A stretch of DNA of 11,453 bases from an uncultured Atopobium sp. (GTDB lineage: Bacteria > Actinomycetota > Coriobacteriia > Coriobacteriales > Atopobiaceae), in assembly GCA_916720015.1 (NCBI GenBank), contig CAKAPZ010000020.1, forward strand, positions 1-11,453, read 5' to 3'. Each line of letters starts with the position of its first letter. The stretch's first letter is position 1. Position numbers and translations under genes: made by a program. Positions 1 through 7,330 of the stretch are shown here, one piece after another. The notes under the pieces are model-generated. The model saw nothing but the letters and a program-made list of their open reading frames with translations. It did no database searches and was not told where the DNA came from.

Positions 1-203
1 ACAAAGGAAGCGTAAAGCTCCTTCATAATGTGCTGGACCTTCTCGTCACACTCACGCTCGTAAACCTTCATCTGAGGAATACGTGCAGCAGTCTCGGGGT
101 AGCCTTCCATAATGACCACATACTCTTCAGCGGTTTCTACAATTTTGTCGCCAAACTCGCGGAACATGGTGTAGAAGACGTCCTCTTTTGGCTTACCTAG
201 CAT
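1..203 (-). CDS. DUF47/PhoU-like phosphate transport accessory protein (partial, N-terminal 67 residues)
   Basis: My translation from the ATG at 203 begins MLGKPKEDVFYTMFREFGDK and runs through the left edge, so only the N-terminal third or so is present (full-length DUF47 proteins are about 200-215 aa). The pattern of a short basic start, an amphipathic helix with FREFGDKIVETAE, and a second helix rich in E/K (YERECDEKVQHIMKEL) fits the DUF47 (TIGR00153) family of PhoU-like helical bundles. These are typically encoded next to Pit permeases and thought to modulate phosphate uptake. A GGAGG lies 5 nt upstream of the ATG. The gene follows pit by 58 bp on the same strand, which supports both the family call and an operon. 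Role is inferred from family and neighbour; the cytoplasmic location is expected because no signal peptide or membrane segment is visible. Confidence 0.8.
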   Translation of the reverse strand, partial: MLGKPKEDVFYTMFREFGDKIVETAEEYVVIMEGYPETAARIPQMKVYERECDEKVQHIMKELYASF

Positions 204-261
204 GAATCCTCCAATAAAGTTGAGTGGTTCAATAGAACTCGTAAAAGACAGTTATACGTAC

Positions 262-1311
262 TTAGAAAATCATCAGGAACAGTTTTGCAAAAAGAAAACC
301 AATAAGTCCACAGCCAGGGAAAGTAAACACCCATGCTGCAACCATTTCTTTTGCAACGCCCCAGTTAACTGAACGAATATTTTTTGCAGCACCCGCGCCC
401 ATCATGGCGGTCATTTTTGTATGAGTTGTTGAAACAGGAAGACCAGTCAGTGTGGAAAGCAGCAAAGATGCAGATGCCGAGAAGGACGCGGCAAAGCCCT
501 GATAACGCTCAAGCTTTACCATTTCCATTCCGACTTTTTTAATAATCTTTCTTCCGCCAATTGCGGTGCCGATAGACATAAGAGCAGCACACAGTACCTG
601 CAGCCAGAGCGGGAACACATCTGCACCAGCAGCTCCATGACCTGCGGAAAGTGCAATTGCAAGCATAGCAATGGACATGAACTTCTGACCGTCCTGTGCA
701 CCATGCATAGCCGCAACAAATGCTGAGCCAACAACCTGCAAATGGCCAAACATCTCATCAGCGCGCTGTCGATCAACGTTAACGCAAAGCTTGTTGATTG
801 CTTTAACAATGATCCAACCAGCGGCAAAACCTAATGTGGTTGAAAAGAGCAGACCAATTAAGACTTTGCTCCACTCGCCCCAGTTAACAGCTCCAAAATC
901 ACCATGAATAGCAAGTGCTGCACCGGTGAGACCTGCAATAAGGGCGTGTGACTCAGAAGTTGGAATACCTAAAGCCCAAGCTCCTACTGCCCAAGTAACA
1001 ATACCAACACAGCCTGCGGCAAGAGCAACAAGAGCCTCATGGTTATTGCTACCAAAGTCAACCATACCCAGAATTGTGTCTGCAACTGCAGTTGAAATGA
1101 GGCACATAGCCACCAAACCAACAAAGTTGCATACAACACTCATAATAATTGCATGGTTAACTTTAATTGAACGAGTTCCAACAGCCTCTGCAATAGCATT
1201 AGCCGCATCGGTTGCACCATTTACAAAGATACATCCAAAAACAAGGACAATGACAAGGGCCAAAAACGGATTGGCAACCAACATCTCAAAAAAGTGTCCG
1301 AGAGTTATCAT
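262..1311 (-). CDS. pit: Inorganic phosphate permease, PiT family
   Basis: A 349-aa polytopic membrane protein of the PiT (PHO4) family, which imports inorganic phosphate or metal-phosphate driven by cation symport. The family's inverted duplication is visible. The first half has NGATDAANAIA (residues 31-41, a variant of the usual GANDVANA) and GIPTSESHALIAG (115-127). The second half has AMHGAQDGQKFM (201-212) and the signature GLPVSTTHT (290-298). About ten hydrophobic segments span the protein, separated by a short charged cytoplasmic loop near residues 171-188. The length is short but normal for bacterial Pit. The ATG start is preceded by GAAAGG about 7 nt upstream. DUF47 follows 58 bp downstream, the classic partner arrangement. 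A candidate promoter lies about 60-85 bp upstream of the start, so the pair may be transcribed independently of mtnN. Confidence 0.93.
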   Translation of the reverse strand: MITLGHFFEMLVANPFLALVIVLVFGCIFVNGATDAANAIAEAVGTRSIKVNHAIIMSVVCNFVGLVAMCLISTAVADTILGMVDFGSNNHEALVALAAGCVGIVTWAVGAWALGIPTSESHALIAGLTGAALAIHGDFGAVNWGEWSKVLIGLLFSTTLGFAAGWIIVKAINKLCVNVDRQRADEMFGHLQVVGSAFVAAMHGAQDGQKFMSIAMLAIALSAGHGAAGADVFPLWLQVLCAALMSIGTAIGGRKIIKKVGMEMVKLERYQGFAASFSASASLLLSTLTGLPVSTTHTKMTAMMGAGAAKNIRSVNWGVAKEMVAAWVFTFPGCGLIGFLFAKLFLMIF

Positions 1312-1367
1312 TCGGTACCTTTCAAACCACTTTCATAACGGGACAATGATAATCGAAATATCGTTCA

Positions 1368-1396
1368 ATTATGTTTAAAACATTCGAATAGCTAAA
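1368..1396 (-). promoter_or_regulatory. Candidate promoter with overlapping palindrome upstream of pit
   Basis: On the minus strand a -10-like CATAAT (1373-1368, 5 of 6 to consensus) sits 17 bp from a weak -35-like TTTAGC (1396-1391, 3 of 6). A perfect 13-bp inverted repeat, ATGTTT-A-AAACAT, covers 1371-1383 and so overlaps the -10. The palindrome ATTCGAAT (1382-1389) adjoins it. A start of transcription near 1361 would leave a leader of about 50 nt. The position suggests a repressor operator. The factor is unknown, and the -35 is poor. Confidence 0.35.
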
Positions 1397-1437
1397 TAAG
1401 CGCAAGTTGTTTCTTACGCCCTGCCTTCCCTCTTATG

Positions 1438-1475
1438 AAAAATGTAAACTGACCCGGGAGAGCTACCGAGTTAAC
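1438..1475 (-). terminator. Weak candidate terminator after mtnN
   Basis: In the minus-strand transcript, GTTAACT pairs with AGTTTAC (one mismatch). An inner CGG/CCG pairing and a 4-nt bulge follow, and the hairpin is followed by ACATTTTT. It lies 36 bp past the mtnN stop. The hairpin is irregular and the T-tract short, so partial read-through from mtnN into pit would not be surprising. Confidence 0.25.
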
Positions 1476-1510
1476 CCAGAAGAGTTGCCTCAAAAGGACA
1501 CCTCAGGCTA

Positions 1511-2209
1511 CTAGGCAAGCTTTTTGATAATAGCTGCAGTAATTCTGGCAGAGCGCTCAGAAGCCTCATGCTCAAACGTCAAATAATCAACGCTCGAAGT
1601 AGTACCGGGCTTATCGGACATGAGCCTAATTACTACAAACGGCGTGTGGTTAAGCCAAGCAACCTGAGCAATTGAGGCGCCCTCCATCTCGCAACAATCA
1701 GCACCAAACGTTGTATAGATGTGGTCTGCTAACTCTGATGAACTTACAAACTGATCTCCTGAAGCAACGCGGCCAGAAATAACCTGCAGTTGAGAAGCTA
1801 CTTCTTTGGCCGAAGCAAGAGCATGTTCAACAAGACCCTCATCTGCTGTAAACGAGAAGACCGGAAGGCCTGGAATTTGACCAGCAGCAAAATTGAGAGG
1901 ACCAACGTTCATATCGTGTTGAACTAAATCTGAAGAGATGACAATATCCCCTACATGCAGCTCAGAATTTAAAAGCCCTGCAATACCGGTATTAATAACA
2001 TGAGTAACAGCAAAGGTATCAATCAGAATCTGCGCGCATGCCGCCGCATTGACCTTGCCAATTCCCGACTGTACAACAACTACAGGGACTTCTCCCAAAA
2101 GACCTTCAACAAATTGCATACGAGCCTGCTCATAGGAGCGCTCAATGGTCATCTGCTCTTTTAGCAGCGCAACCTCTGGTTCCATGGCTCCAATAATGCC
2201 AATTTTCAT
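1511..2209 (-). CDS. mtnN: 5'-methylthioadenosine/S-adenosylhomocysteine nucleosidase
   Basis: A 232-aa cytoplasmic enzyme that hydrolyses methylthioadenosine and S-adenosylhomocysteine to adenine plus methylthioribose or S-ribosylhomocysteine, in SAM by-product salvage and AI-2 precursor formation. The N-terminus MKIGIIGAMEPEV is the family hallmark. Catalytic and ligand residues by homology to the E. coli enzyme are E12 (general acid), the CEMEGA motif with E176, and D199 in MSDKPG. SGIGKVNAA (48-56) and NTGIAGLL (73-80) are the usual glycine-rich binding strands. The length is typical for the family. AGGAG lies 6 nt before the ATG and is embedded in the 3' end of mscS, whose stop is separated from this start by one base, so the two are probably translationally coupled. 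The chemistry has no obvious link to the upstream genes. Confidence 0.97.
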   Translation of the reverse strand: MKIGIIGAMEPEVALLKEQMTIERSYEQARMQFVEGLLGEVPVVVVQSGIGKVNAAACAQILIDTFAVTHVINTGIAGLLNSELHVGDIVISSDLVQHDMNVGPLNFAAGQIPGLPVFSFTADEGLVEHALASAKEVASQLQVISGRVASGDQFVSSSELADHIYTTFGADCCEMEGASIAQVAWLNHTPFVVIRLMSDKPGTTSSVDYLTFEHEASERSARITAAIIKKLA

Positions 2210-2210
2210 G

Positions 2211-2993
2211 TTAGGCTCCTACTCCTGCTAGCCAACTGGAACCAGCCAGGGCTCGTACAATTTTGTCTCGTACACTCATTTCACTTGCGTCATCTTTAAT
2301 GTGGACATGAATGACCACCTTGATGCCTGTCTCAGCAATGCTTGATGCTTCAACTTCAATAGGAAGTGTTCTATCCAGCTGAGGCGCAGCTACCTCTTTA
2401 ATAATTTCTGTAATTTCTTGTGTTACAGCATTTAGTTCAACAGTTGGCTTAAGCACTATATTGATGGGAACCTCAGTTACATCCCATCTTGTACGATGTA
2501 CCAGTGCGGTTTTATTGAGAACAGAGTTAGGGATAATATCCACTTTACCGCCGCGGTCGCGCACAATAGTAGAGCGCCAGTTCATGTCAATGACCTCGCC
2601 GGAAACGTTTCCAATGCTTACCTGATCTCCTGGCTTAACTACACCTCCCAGCATGAGGCCCAATCCACCCACCAGGTTAGAAATGGTATCCTGCAGGCCA
2701 AAAGACAAGGCAATGGAGGTAACTCCCAAGGCGGTTACAAATGCTGTCGGCTGAATACCAAAAACAGGCTGCAATACCGCGAGAATAGCAAACGCCCAGA
2801 TAATTCCACGGATTATGTTGACAAAGATAGACGCCGACGGCAGCTTAGATGAATCCAAGGCCTTTCTTGAGAGCTTTATTGCAAAATGCTGAATCAAAAA
2901 TGCAATGAAAAACACCACTACAAAGGTAACTACTCTGAAAATAAAATCTTGTGGAGTGAGGCCCAAGATCAAGCCGTCATGTATTAACACCAT
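2211..2993 (-). CDS. mscS: MscS-family small-conductance mechanosensitive channel
   Basis: A 260-aa inner-membrane channel that opens under membrane tension to release solutes during hypo-osmotic shock. Three hydrophobic segments are seen: TM1 about 17-38, TM2 about 58-80, and the Gly/Ala-rich pore helix TM3 about 83-118 (ALGVTSIALSFGLQDTISNL then GGLGLMLGG). The MscS beta domain follows, with KPGDQVSIGNVSGEVIDMNW (120-139) and DIIPNSVLNKT (152-162), then the alpha/beta cytoplasmic cage to about residue 250. The size and three-helix plan match the minimal MscS type. The start ATG lies 2 bp after the pcrA stop, with AGGGA spanning that stop as Shine-Dalgarno. It sits between pcrA and mtnN in a compact operon, and I see no sequence-based reason for that grouping. 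Confidence 0.93.
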   Translation of the reverse strand: MVLIHDGLILGLTPQDFIFRVVTFVVVFFIAFLIQHFAIKLSRKALDSSKLPSASIFVNIIRGIIWAFAILAVLQPVFGIQPTAFVTALGVTSIALSFGLQDTISNLVGGLGLMLGGVVKPGDQVSIGNVSGEVIDMNWRSTIVRDRGGKVDIIPNSVLNKTALVHRTRWDVTEVPINIVLKPTVELNAVTQEITEIIKEVAAPQLDRTLPIEVEASSIAETGIKVVIHVHIKDDASEMSVRDKIVRALAGSSWLAGVGA

Positions 2994-2995
2994 AG

Positions 2996-5434
2996 CTATC
3001 CCTCAATTTTTATAATCGGAGCAAAGCCCTTCATGAGCTTCTTTGTCTTATTAGTACGCGTAAACTTGACCTCAATAGTATCGCCCTGAACTGCTAAAAC
3101 AACGCCTGGGCCAAAGGTCTTGTGAGAAACCTGGTCTCCCACAGCAAAACTTGCAGAAGCGCGGGCTGGGTCTTTCTGAATAGGAGCTGTACGTGGAGCT
3201 GGGGCACCGCCGGTAGAGCGCGTGCGAGAACCAAAAACGTTTCCACCGTAGACCTCGGAGCCGCGACCAGAACCAAAGGTTCCATGACGGTCTCCTCGCT
3301 TTGCCCAACCAACTCCAGAAAAACCTGCAGAACCAACACCAATAGCTTTTACGTGCTCTTGAGGAATCTCTCCCACAAAACGCGATACAGGATTTGCCTG
3401 AACAGAGCCGTAAGTCCTTCTGGTAGATGCGTACGTCAAATACAGACGCTTACGCGCACGAGTAATAGCAACATAGGCAAGTCTGCGCTCTTCTTCTAGC
3501 TGAGCAGCCTCTGCCTCGTAATTTGCATGAGGGAAGATTCCCTCCTCCATACCAGCAACAAAAACTGCAGGAAATTCCAGACCCTTTGCAGCGTGAATAG
3601 TCATGAGCGTTACTGCAGAGGTAGAACCATCCAAGCTATCCAGGTCAGAGCGAAGCGCCAGCCATTCCATAAAGGCCGGGAGCTTCTCTGCCACAACCTG
3701 TGGATGCAAACTCTCCTCCTGAGGCGCAGGAGCCGTCTCTACAGCAGCACCAGCAAGCGCGCCGGTAGCAGCATCAAAACCAGCCTCACTCAGCGAAGCT
3801 GCATCTTGCGCATCAAGCGCTCCAGCTTCTCTGAGCTGCTGCAGGCTCTCAAGCGTTTCTTCAACATCGTCGTGAGACTCATCAAACTCTGCTGCAACAC
3901 CAAAGAACTCTCGAATGTTCTCGATACGTCCATCAGCCTCAATGGTATGCTCCGCCTCAAGTGCCCTAATAAGACCTGAGCGATCAACAATTGCCTCAAC
4001 AACCTCATCAAGCTCTCCGTCAATATGACGGCCATGCTCAATAGCTGACGTGAACTCTACCAGCGCATTTCTCACCTTTGCGGTAAGAAGGCTCTCCTCC
4101 ATCACACATGCTTCACATGCCGAGAAGAACGACAAACCGTTATACAGTGCATATGTCTGAATCTTCTGAATACTGGTTGCGCCAATACCGCGGCGAGGCG
4201 TGTTAATAACGCGCAGCGCAGCCATATCATCATCTGGATTGACGACAACTTTGAGGTACGCCATGACATCTCTGATTTCTGCGCGATCAAAGAATCGAGT
4301 GCCGCCAACAATCTTGTAAGGAACACCAGCTCTGAGCAACATATCTTCGAGAATACGAGACTGAGCGTTGGTGCGATAGAACACGGCTATGTTGTCGTAC
4401 GATGTACCCTTATCGTGCAGTTTTTCTATCTCGGAGCCAATCCACGCGCCCTCATCACGCTCATCAGATGCCTGATACACCTGGATTTTCTCGCCATCTC
4501 CCTCATCGGTAAAAAGACGCTTTGGTTTTCGGTAAGAGTTATGCGCAACAACTGCATTTGCAGCGGCCAAAATATGGCCCGTTGAGCGGTAGTTTTGCTC
4601 TAGCTTAACTACAACTGCTTCCTCATAGTCTTTCTCGAACGCCAAGATGTTTTTGATGTCTGCTCCGCGCCACGAATAAATGGACTGGTCATCATCGCCA
4701 ACAACCATAAGATTGCGATACTTGGATGCCAAAAGCTTGGTAATTGCGTACTGGACGCCGTTGGTATCCTGATACTCGTCAACGTTGATATAACGGAAAC
4801 GCTCCTGGTACTTAGCAAGCACGTCAGGGTACTTGGAGAGCAACTCAAACGCCTTGATGAGAAGATCATCAAAGTCCATAGCATTAGCTTTGTCCAGACG
4901 CGTCTGGAGGGCACGATACACGCGGGCCACCACATGATCCATAGGACTTGCTGCCTGAGCTTCTACATCATCAGGATACAAAAGCGCATTTTTAGCAGCA
5001 GAAATCTTGGAACGGATGGAGTTAAGGGGGAACTGACGGACATCAATATCCAAATCAGACAGAATGGTTTTTATCAGGCGCTTTGAATCGTCATCATCAT
5101 AGATGGCAAAATTGGAGCCATAACCAAGACGTTCGCCATCTTCTCTGAGCAGACGAACACACATAGCGTGGAACGTGCAGACCCACATGCCGCGAATATT
5201 GTTAGGAAGCAGCGCCTCAAGGCGCTCACGCATCTCTGCTGCAGCCTTGTTAGTAAACGTAATAGCAAGAATCTGCCAAGGACGAACGCCCTCGTTGGCA
5301 ATCATGTGCGCAATTCTAAACGTCAAAACACGCGTCTTACCCGAGCCAGCTCCTGCAAGAACCAACAGAGGTCCCTGAGTTGTCATAACCGCCTGATGCT
5401 GGGCAGGATTTAAACCTTCAAGATCAATCTGCAT
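2996..5434 (-). CDS. pcrA: ATP-dependent 3'-5' DNA helicase, UvrD/PcrA/Rep family (SF1A)
   Basis: An 812-aa superfamily 1A helicase that unwinds DNA in nucleotide excision repair, mismatch repair and clearance of stalled complexes. All motifs are intact: Q/motif I with GAGSGKT (28-34), Ia ITFTNKAAAEMRER (58-71), II VDEYQDTN (218-225), III GDDDQSIYSWRGA (246-258), IV EQNYRST (279-285), V MTIHAAKGLEFP (611-622) and VI RLAYVAITRARKRLYL (661-676). The C-terminus carries the Tudor-like RNA polymerase-binding fold seen in PcrA (VGDQVSHKTFGPGVV, 775-789), reached through a Gly/Arg/Ser-rich linker (about 701-770). This tail points to PcrA/UvrD rather than Rep. Residues about 527-590 form an acidic, Ala-rich insert that makes the protein longer than the usual 720-760 aa. 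The start is the ATG with AAGGA 8 nt upstream. It is the first gene of pcrA-mscS-mtnN. I found no convincing promoter in the 90 bp upstream. Confidence 0.96.
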   Translation of the reverse strand: MQIDLEGLNPAQHQAVMTTQGPLLVLAGAGSGKTRVLTFRIAHMIANEGVRPWQILAITFTNKAAAEMRERLEALLPNNIRGMWVCTFHAMCVRLLREDGERLGYGSNFAIYDDDDSKRLIKTILSDLDIDVRQFPLNSIRSKISAAKNALLYPDDVEAQAASPMDHVVARVYRALQTRLDKANAMDFDDLLIKAFELLSKYPDVLAKYQERFRYINVDEYQDTNGVQYAITKLLASKYRNLMVVGDDDQSIYSWRGADIKNILAFEKDYEEAVVVKLEQNYRSTGHILAAANAVVAHNSYRKPKRLFTDEGDGEKIQVYQASDERDEGAWIGSEIEKLHDKGTSYDNIAVFYRTNAQSRILEDMLLRAGVPYKIVGGTRFFDRAEIRDVMAYLKVVVNPDDDMAALRVINTPRRGIGATSIQKIQTYALYNGLSFFSACEACVMEESLLTAKVRNALVEFTSAIEHGRHIDGELDEVVEAIVDRSGLIRALEAEHTIEADGRIENIREFFGVAAEFDESHDDVEETLESLQQLREAGALDAQDAASLSEAGFDAATGALAGAAVETAPAPQEESLHPQVVAEKLPAFMEWLALRSDLDSLDGSTSAVTLMTIHAAKGLEFPAVFVAGMEEGIFPHANYEAEAAQLEEERRLAYVAITRARKRLYLTYASTRRTYGSVQANPVSRFVGEIPQEHVKAIGVGSAGFSGVGWAKRGDRHGTFGSGRGSEVYGGNVFGSRTRSTGGAPAPRTAPIQKDPARASASFAVGDQVSHKTFGPGVVLAVQGDTIEVKFTRTNKTKKLMKGFAPIIKIEG

Positions 5435-5520
5435 TGCGCCATCCTTGTGTCAATCATTCTTAGAGTAAAAGTGTACCCCGATAACCGGACATTAATTGCG
5501 CTCGTTTCTGTTGGCTCCAC

Positions 5521-5553
5521 AATAAAAAACCGGCCTTCGCAAGAAGACCGGTT
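5521..5553 (-). terminator. Intrinsic terminator of the LPxTG gene
   Basis: The minus-strand transcript forms an 11-bp stem, AACCGGTCTTC with GAAGGCCGGTT (one G-U pair), around a TTGC tetraloop, with T-tract TTTTTTATT overlapping and following the stem. It lies about 70 nt past the LPxTG gene stop and just upstream of pcrA, isolating the two units. Confidence 0.9.
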
Positions 5554-5624
5554 TATCTGCATCAACGCTGCTAGTGAACTTCTGTGCACGTATGGAGAAA
5601 AGATCATCTACTCCAAACGCATGC

Positions 5625-7109
5625 TTAGTTTGTTGAGTTTGTCTGACGACTCTTTGCGCGAGCAACAACAGCCAGTGCAATCACGCCACCTGCGACACAT
5701 GCCATAACAATAGCGCTAAGAGAGTGGTTCTCATCACCAGTGTATGGAAGCACAGAGCCTCCATAATACGGGATAGCTGCAGGATTTGGAGCTCCTGGGA
5801 AGCTTGGTGTCAGAGGACCGCTAGGGTTTCCTGGGATGCTTGGGGTACCAGGATTCTCTGGAGTAGCAGGGTTTTCTGGGGTGACAGGAGCGGCTGGCTC
5901 TGGCTCCCACTCTGCAACAAGAACAACCTTAGGAGTGGTGGTAGTAAGAGTTACCTGGTCTCCTGCCTGGTAGGTAGTACCGTCAAGCTTCCAGCCCTTG
6001 AAAATGTAGCCCTCACGAGTTGGGACGGTAGCAGAAACAGTCTCATTCTTAGGATCAGTGAGTGAGTCAGCGGTGTTGCTATCAATACCAAAGTAACCGC
6101 TCTGTGCTGCAGGAGCTCCAGTACCGCCGTTTGCGTCGTAGCTGAGCTCATACTCCTGGTTCCAAACAGCAGTCAGGGTATAAGGGCTTCTCATGTTAAA
6201 GACCGTAGTCTCAGAAACATAGCGCTTATCGCCAGCTGGGTTGTTGTTTGCATCTGCAGGAACAGCAGAAGCACCAACATAGCGGAAGTGGTTATCAACG
6301 TAAGAACGCTTCCAGAACTCAAACTTATAACCATCGCGAACTGGCACATCCTCAATGATGTTGTACTCAGCAAAGCCGTAAGTGCGAGGGTTATTTGGAG
6401 TCTTGGACTCTGTATAAGTTGCGTTGCCGTAGATGGTGCCGCCATTTGCATCATAAATGAGCTGGTTTACTGCAGATGGCGTTGGAGTAGGTGTGGGAGT
6501 TGGAGTTGTCTCTGCAGGAATAACGTGGATGTGATAGCCAACCCACATGAGGTGAGTGGTGTTGCCACCAACGTTAGCAGGGTCCGTTGAATCTCCCTGC
6601 ATAGTAACAAGGAAGAAAACGGTAGCAGGCTGGTTAGCAGGAGTTACTTGACGGCCAGTGAACTGAAAATAGAACTGACCACCATTATTGGTAACAGTAT
6701 TGCTGTTTCCATAGAATGCATATGTAAAGTCATTATCAGTAGCTGGAAGCTCTGGATAAGGAGCGGCGGTGACCAGCGTAGTGGTTACACCAAAAGGAGC
6801 AAAACCAGGACGAGTAGTGGTGTAGTGAGAATACGCACCGGTGTCTCTAATGGTCTGACCAACGCGAACGACAATCTCGCCATACTGACCAGGAACAGGG
6901 GTCTGGTGACCTGTGCGCTGTGGATTGTCAGTGAGGAACCTAGACGTATCAGCATTGCCATCAGCAGAGAAAATTGAAACCTTTACACCTGGTGTAGAAG
7001 TATCAATAGGGTCTGCAAATGCGAGTTTTGGAGTAGCAACAGCAAAAACTGCAACCAGTGCAAGCGCAGCTGCACACGCAATCCTCTGAAGTGTCTTAAA
7101 GTGACGCAT
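5625..7109 (-). CDS. LPxTG cell-wall-anchored surface protein with InlB-type (Listeria-Bacteroides) repeats
   Basis: A 494-aa secreted protein anchored to peptidoglycan by sortase. Residues 1-32 are a Sec signal peptide with likely cleavage at AFA|DP. Residues 33-200 form a Thr/Asn/Gly-rich, beta-looking region that I do not recognise. Then come a TPTPTPTP linker (201-212) and two InlB B-repeat / Listeria-Bacteroides-like modules, about 217-316 (YDANGGTIYG ... YKFEFWK ... LTAVWN) and 313-391 (YDANGGTGAP ... YIFKGWK ... VAEW). A Pro-rich wall-spanning stretch (PENPATPENPGTPSIPG) leads to the sorting signal LPYTG (454-458), a hydrophobic helix and a basic tail. Such repeats are common in adhesins of gut and oral bacteria, so adhesion is an inference. 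AGGAGG lies 4 nt before the ATG. The gene is flanked by terminators on both sides and so is probably monocistronic. Confidence 0.92.
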   Translation of the reverse strand: MRHFKTLQRIACAAALALVAVFAVATPKLAFADPIDTSTPGVKVSIFSADGNADTSRFLTDNPQRTGHQTPVPGQYGEIVVRVGQTIRDTGAYSHYTTTRPGFAPFGVTTTLVTAAPYPELPATDNDFTYAFYGNSNTVTNNGGQFYFQFTGRQVTPANQPATVFFLVTMQGDSTDPANVGGNTTHLMWVGYHIHVIPAETTPTPTPTPTPSAVNQLIYDANGGTIYGNATYTESKTPNNPRTYGFAEYNIIEDVPVRDGYKFEFWKRSYVDNHFRYVGASAVPADANNNPAGDKRYVSETTVFNMRSPYTLTAVWNQEYELSYDANGGTGAPAAQSGYFGIDSNTADSLTDPKNETVSATVPTREGYIFKGWKLDGTTYQAGDQVTLTTTTPKVVLVAEWEPEPAAPVTPENPATPENPGTPSIPGNPSGPLTPSFPGAPNPAAIPYYGGSVLPYTGDENHSLSAIVMACVAGGVIALAVVARAKSRQTNSTN

Positions 7110-7143
7110 GAAACCTCCTGGAACTATTACAAGTAATTACGTA

Positions 7144-7172
7144 CTCTTACGGCCAAAATTCAGCTGTAAGAG
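7144..7172. repeat. 10-bp-arm inverted repeat in the leader/promoter of the LPxTG gene
   Basis: On the plus strand CTCTTACGGC (7144-7153) faces GCTGTAAGAG (7163-7172) across a 9-bp spacer. The outer seven bases are a perfect inverted repeat, and one inner pair is G-T (A-C on the other strand). It lies 35-63 bp upstream of the LPxTG start codon, immediately after the candidate -10. An operator for a dimeric regulator fits better than a terminator because no T-tract follows in the gene's direction. The palindrome GTAATTAC (7133-7140) lies just downstream. Confidence 0.45.
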
Positions 7173-7200
7173 CATATAGGACAAGGCAATTCTTAGTAAA
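7173..7200 (-). promoter_or_regulatory. Candidate promoter of the LPxTG gene
   Basis: On the minus strand TTTACT (7200-7195, 4 of 6 to -35) and TATATG (7178-7173, 4 of 6 to -10) are 16 bp apart. Transcription would begin near 7166, inside the adjacent inverted repeat, leaving a leader of about 57 nt before the start codon. Confidence 0.35.
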
Positions 7201-7263
7201 TGAGCCCAGAGCGATTACATATATCTTTCACAGGTTTTCCACGTATTTTCCATATGTTTTGAC

Positions 7264-7296
7264 ATAAAAAAGCGCGGCGAGAAACTCACCGCGCTT
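7264..7296 (-). terminator. Intrinsic terminator of uppP
   Basis: The minus-strand RNA forms a 12-bp stem, AAGCGCGGTGAG with CTCGCCGCGCTT (one G-U pair), with a 3-nt loop, followed by a run of T ending in ATG. It begins about 35 nt past the uppP stop codon. Confidence 0.93.
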
Positions 7297-7330
7297 GAAT
7301 GCATATGTTGTAACGCTTTCAGTCAGAGAA

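Noticed and set aside
926..1378. Plus-strand 150-aa open frame opposite pit.
   Set aside because: It is antisense to a complete, motif-bearing permease and has a composition expected from the complementary strand; no promoter or ribosome site was seen.
1440..1510. Riboswitch (SAM, TPP or c-di-GMP type) in the mtnN-pit gap, suggested by GGTAGCTCTCCCGGGT on the minus strand.
   Set aside because: The conserved cores of these classes are absent. The segment is better explained as a weak terminator.
6479..6513. Tandem DNA repeat suggestive of phase variation in the surface-protein gene.
   Set aside because: It encodes the TPTPTPTP linker with mixed codons, so it is not an identical-unit tract likely to slip.
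7231..7256. DnaA boxes or a replication origin, from two copies of TTTTCCA 11 bp apart.
   Set aside because: Both differ from the DnaA consensus, no further copies or AT-rich unwinding region is present, and dnaA/dnaN are absent.
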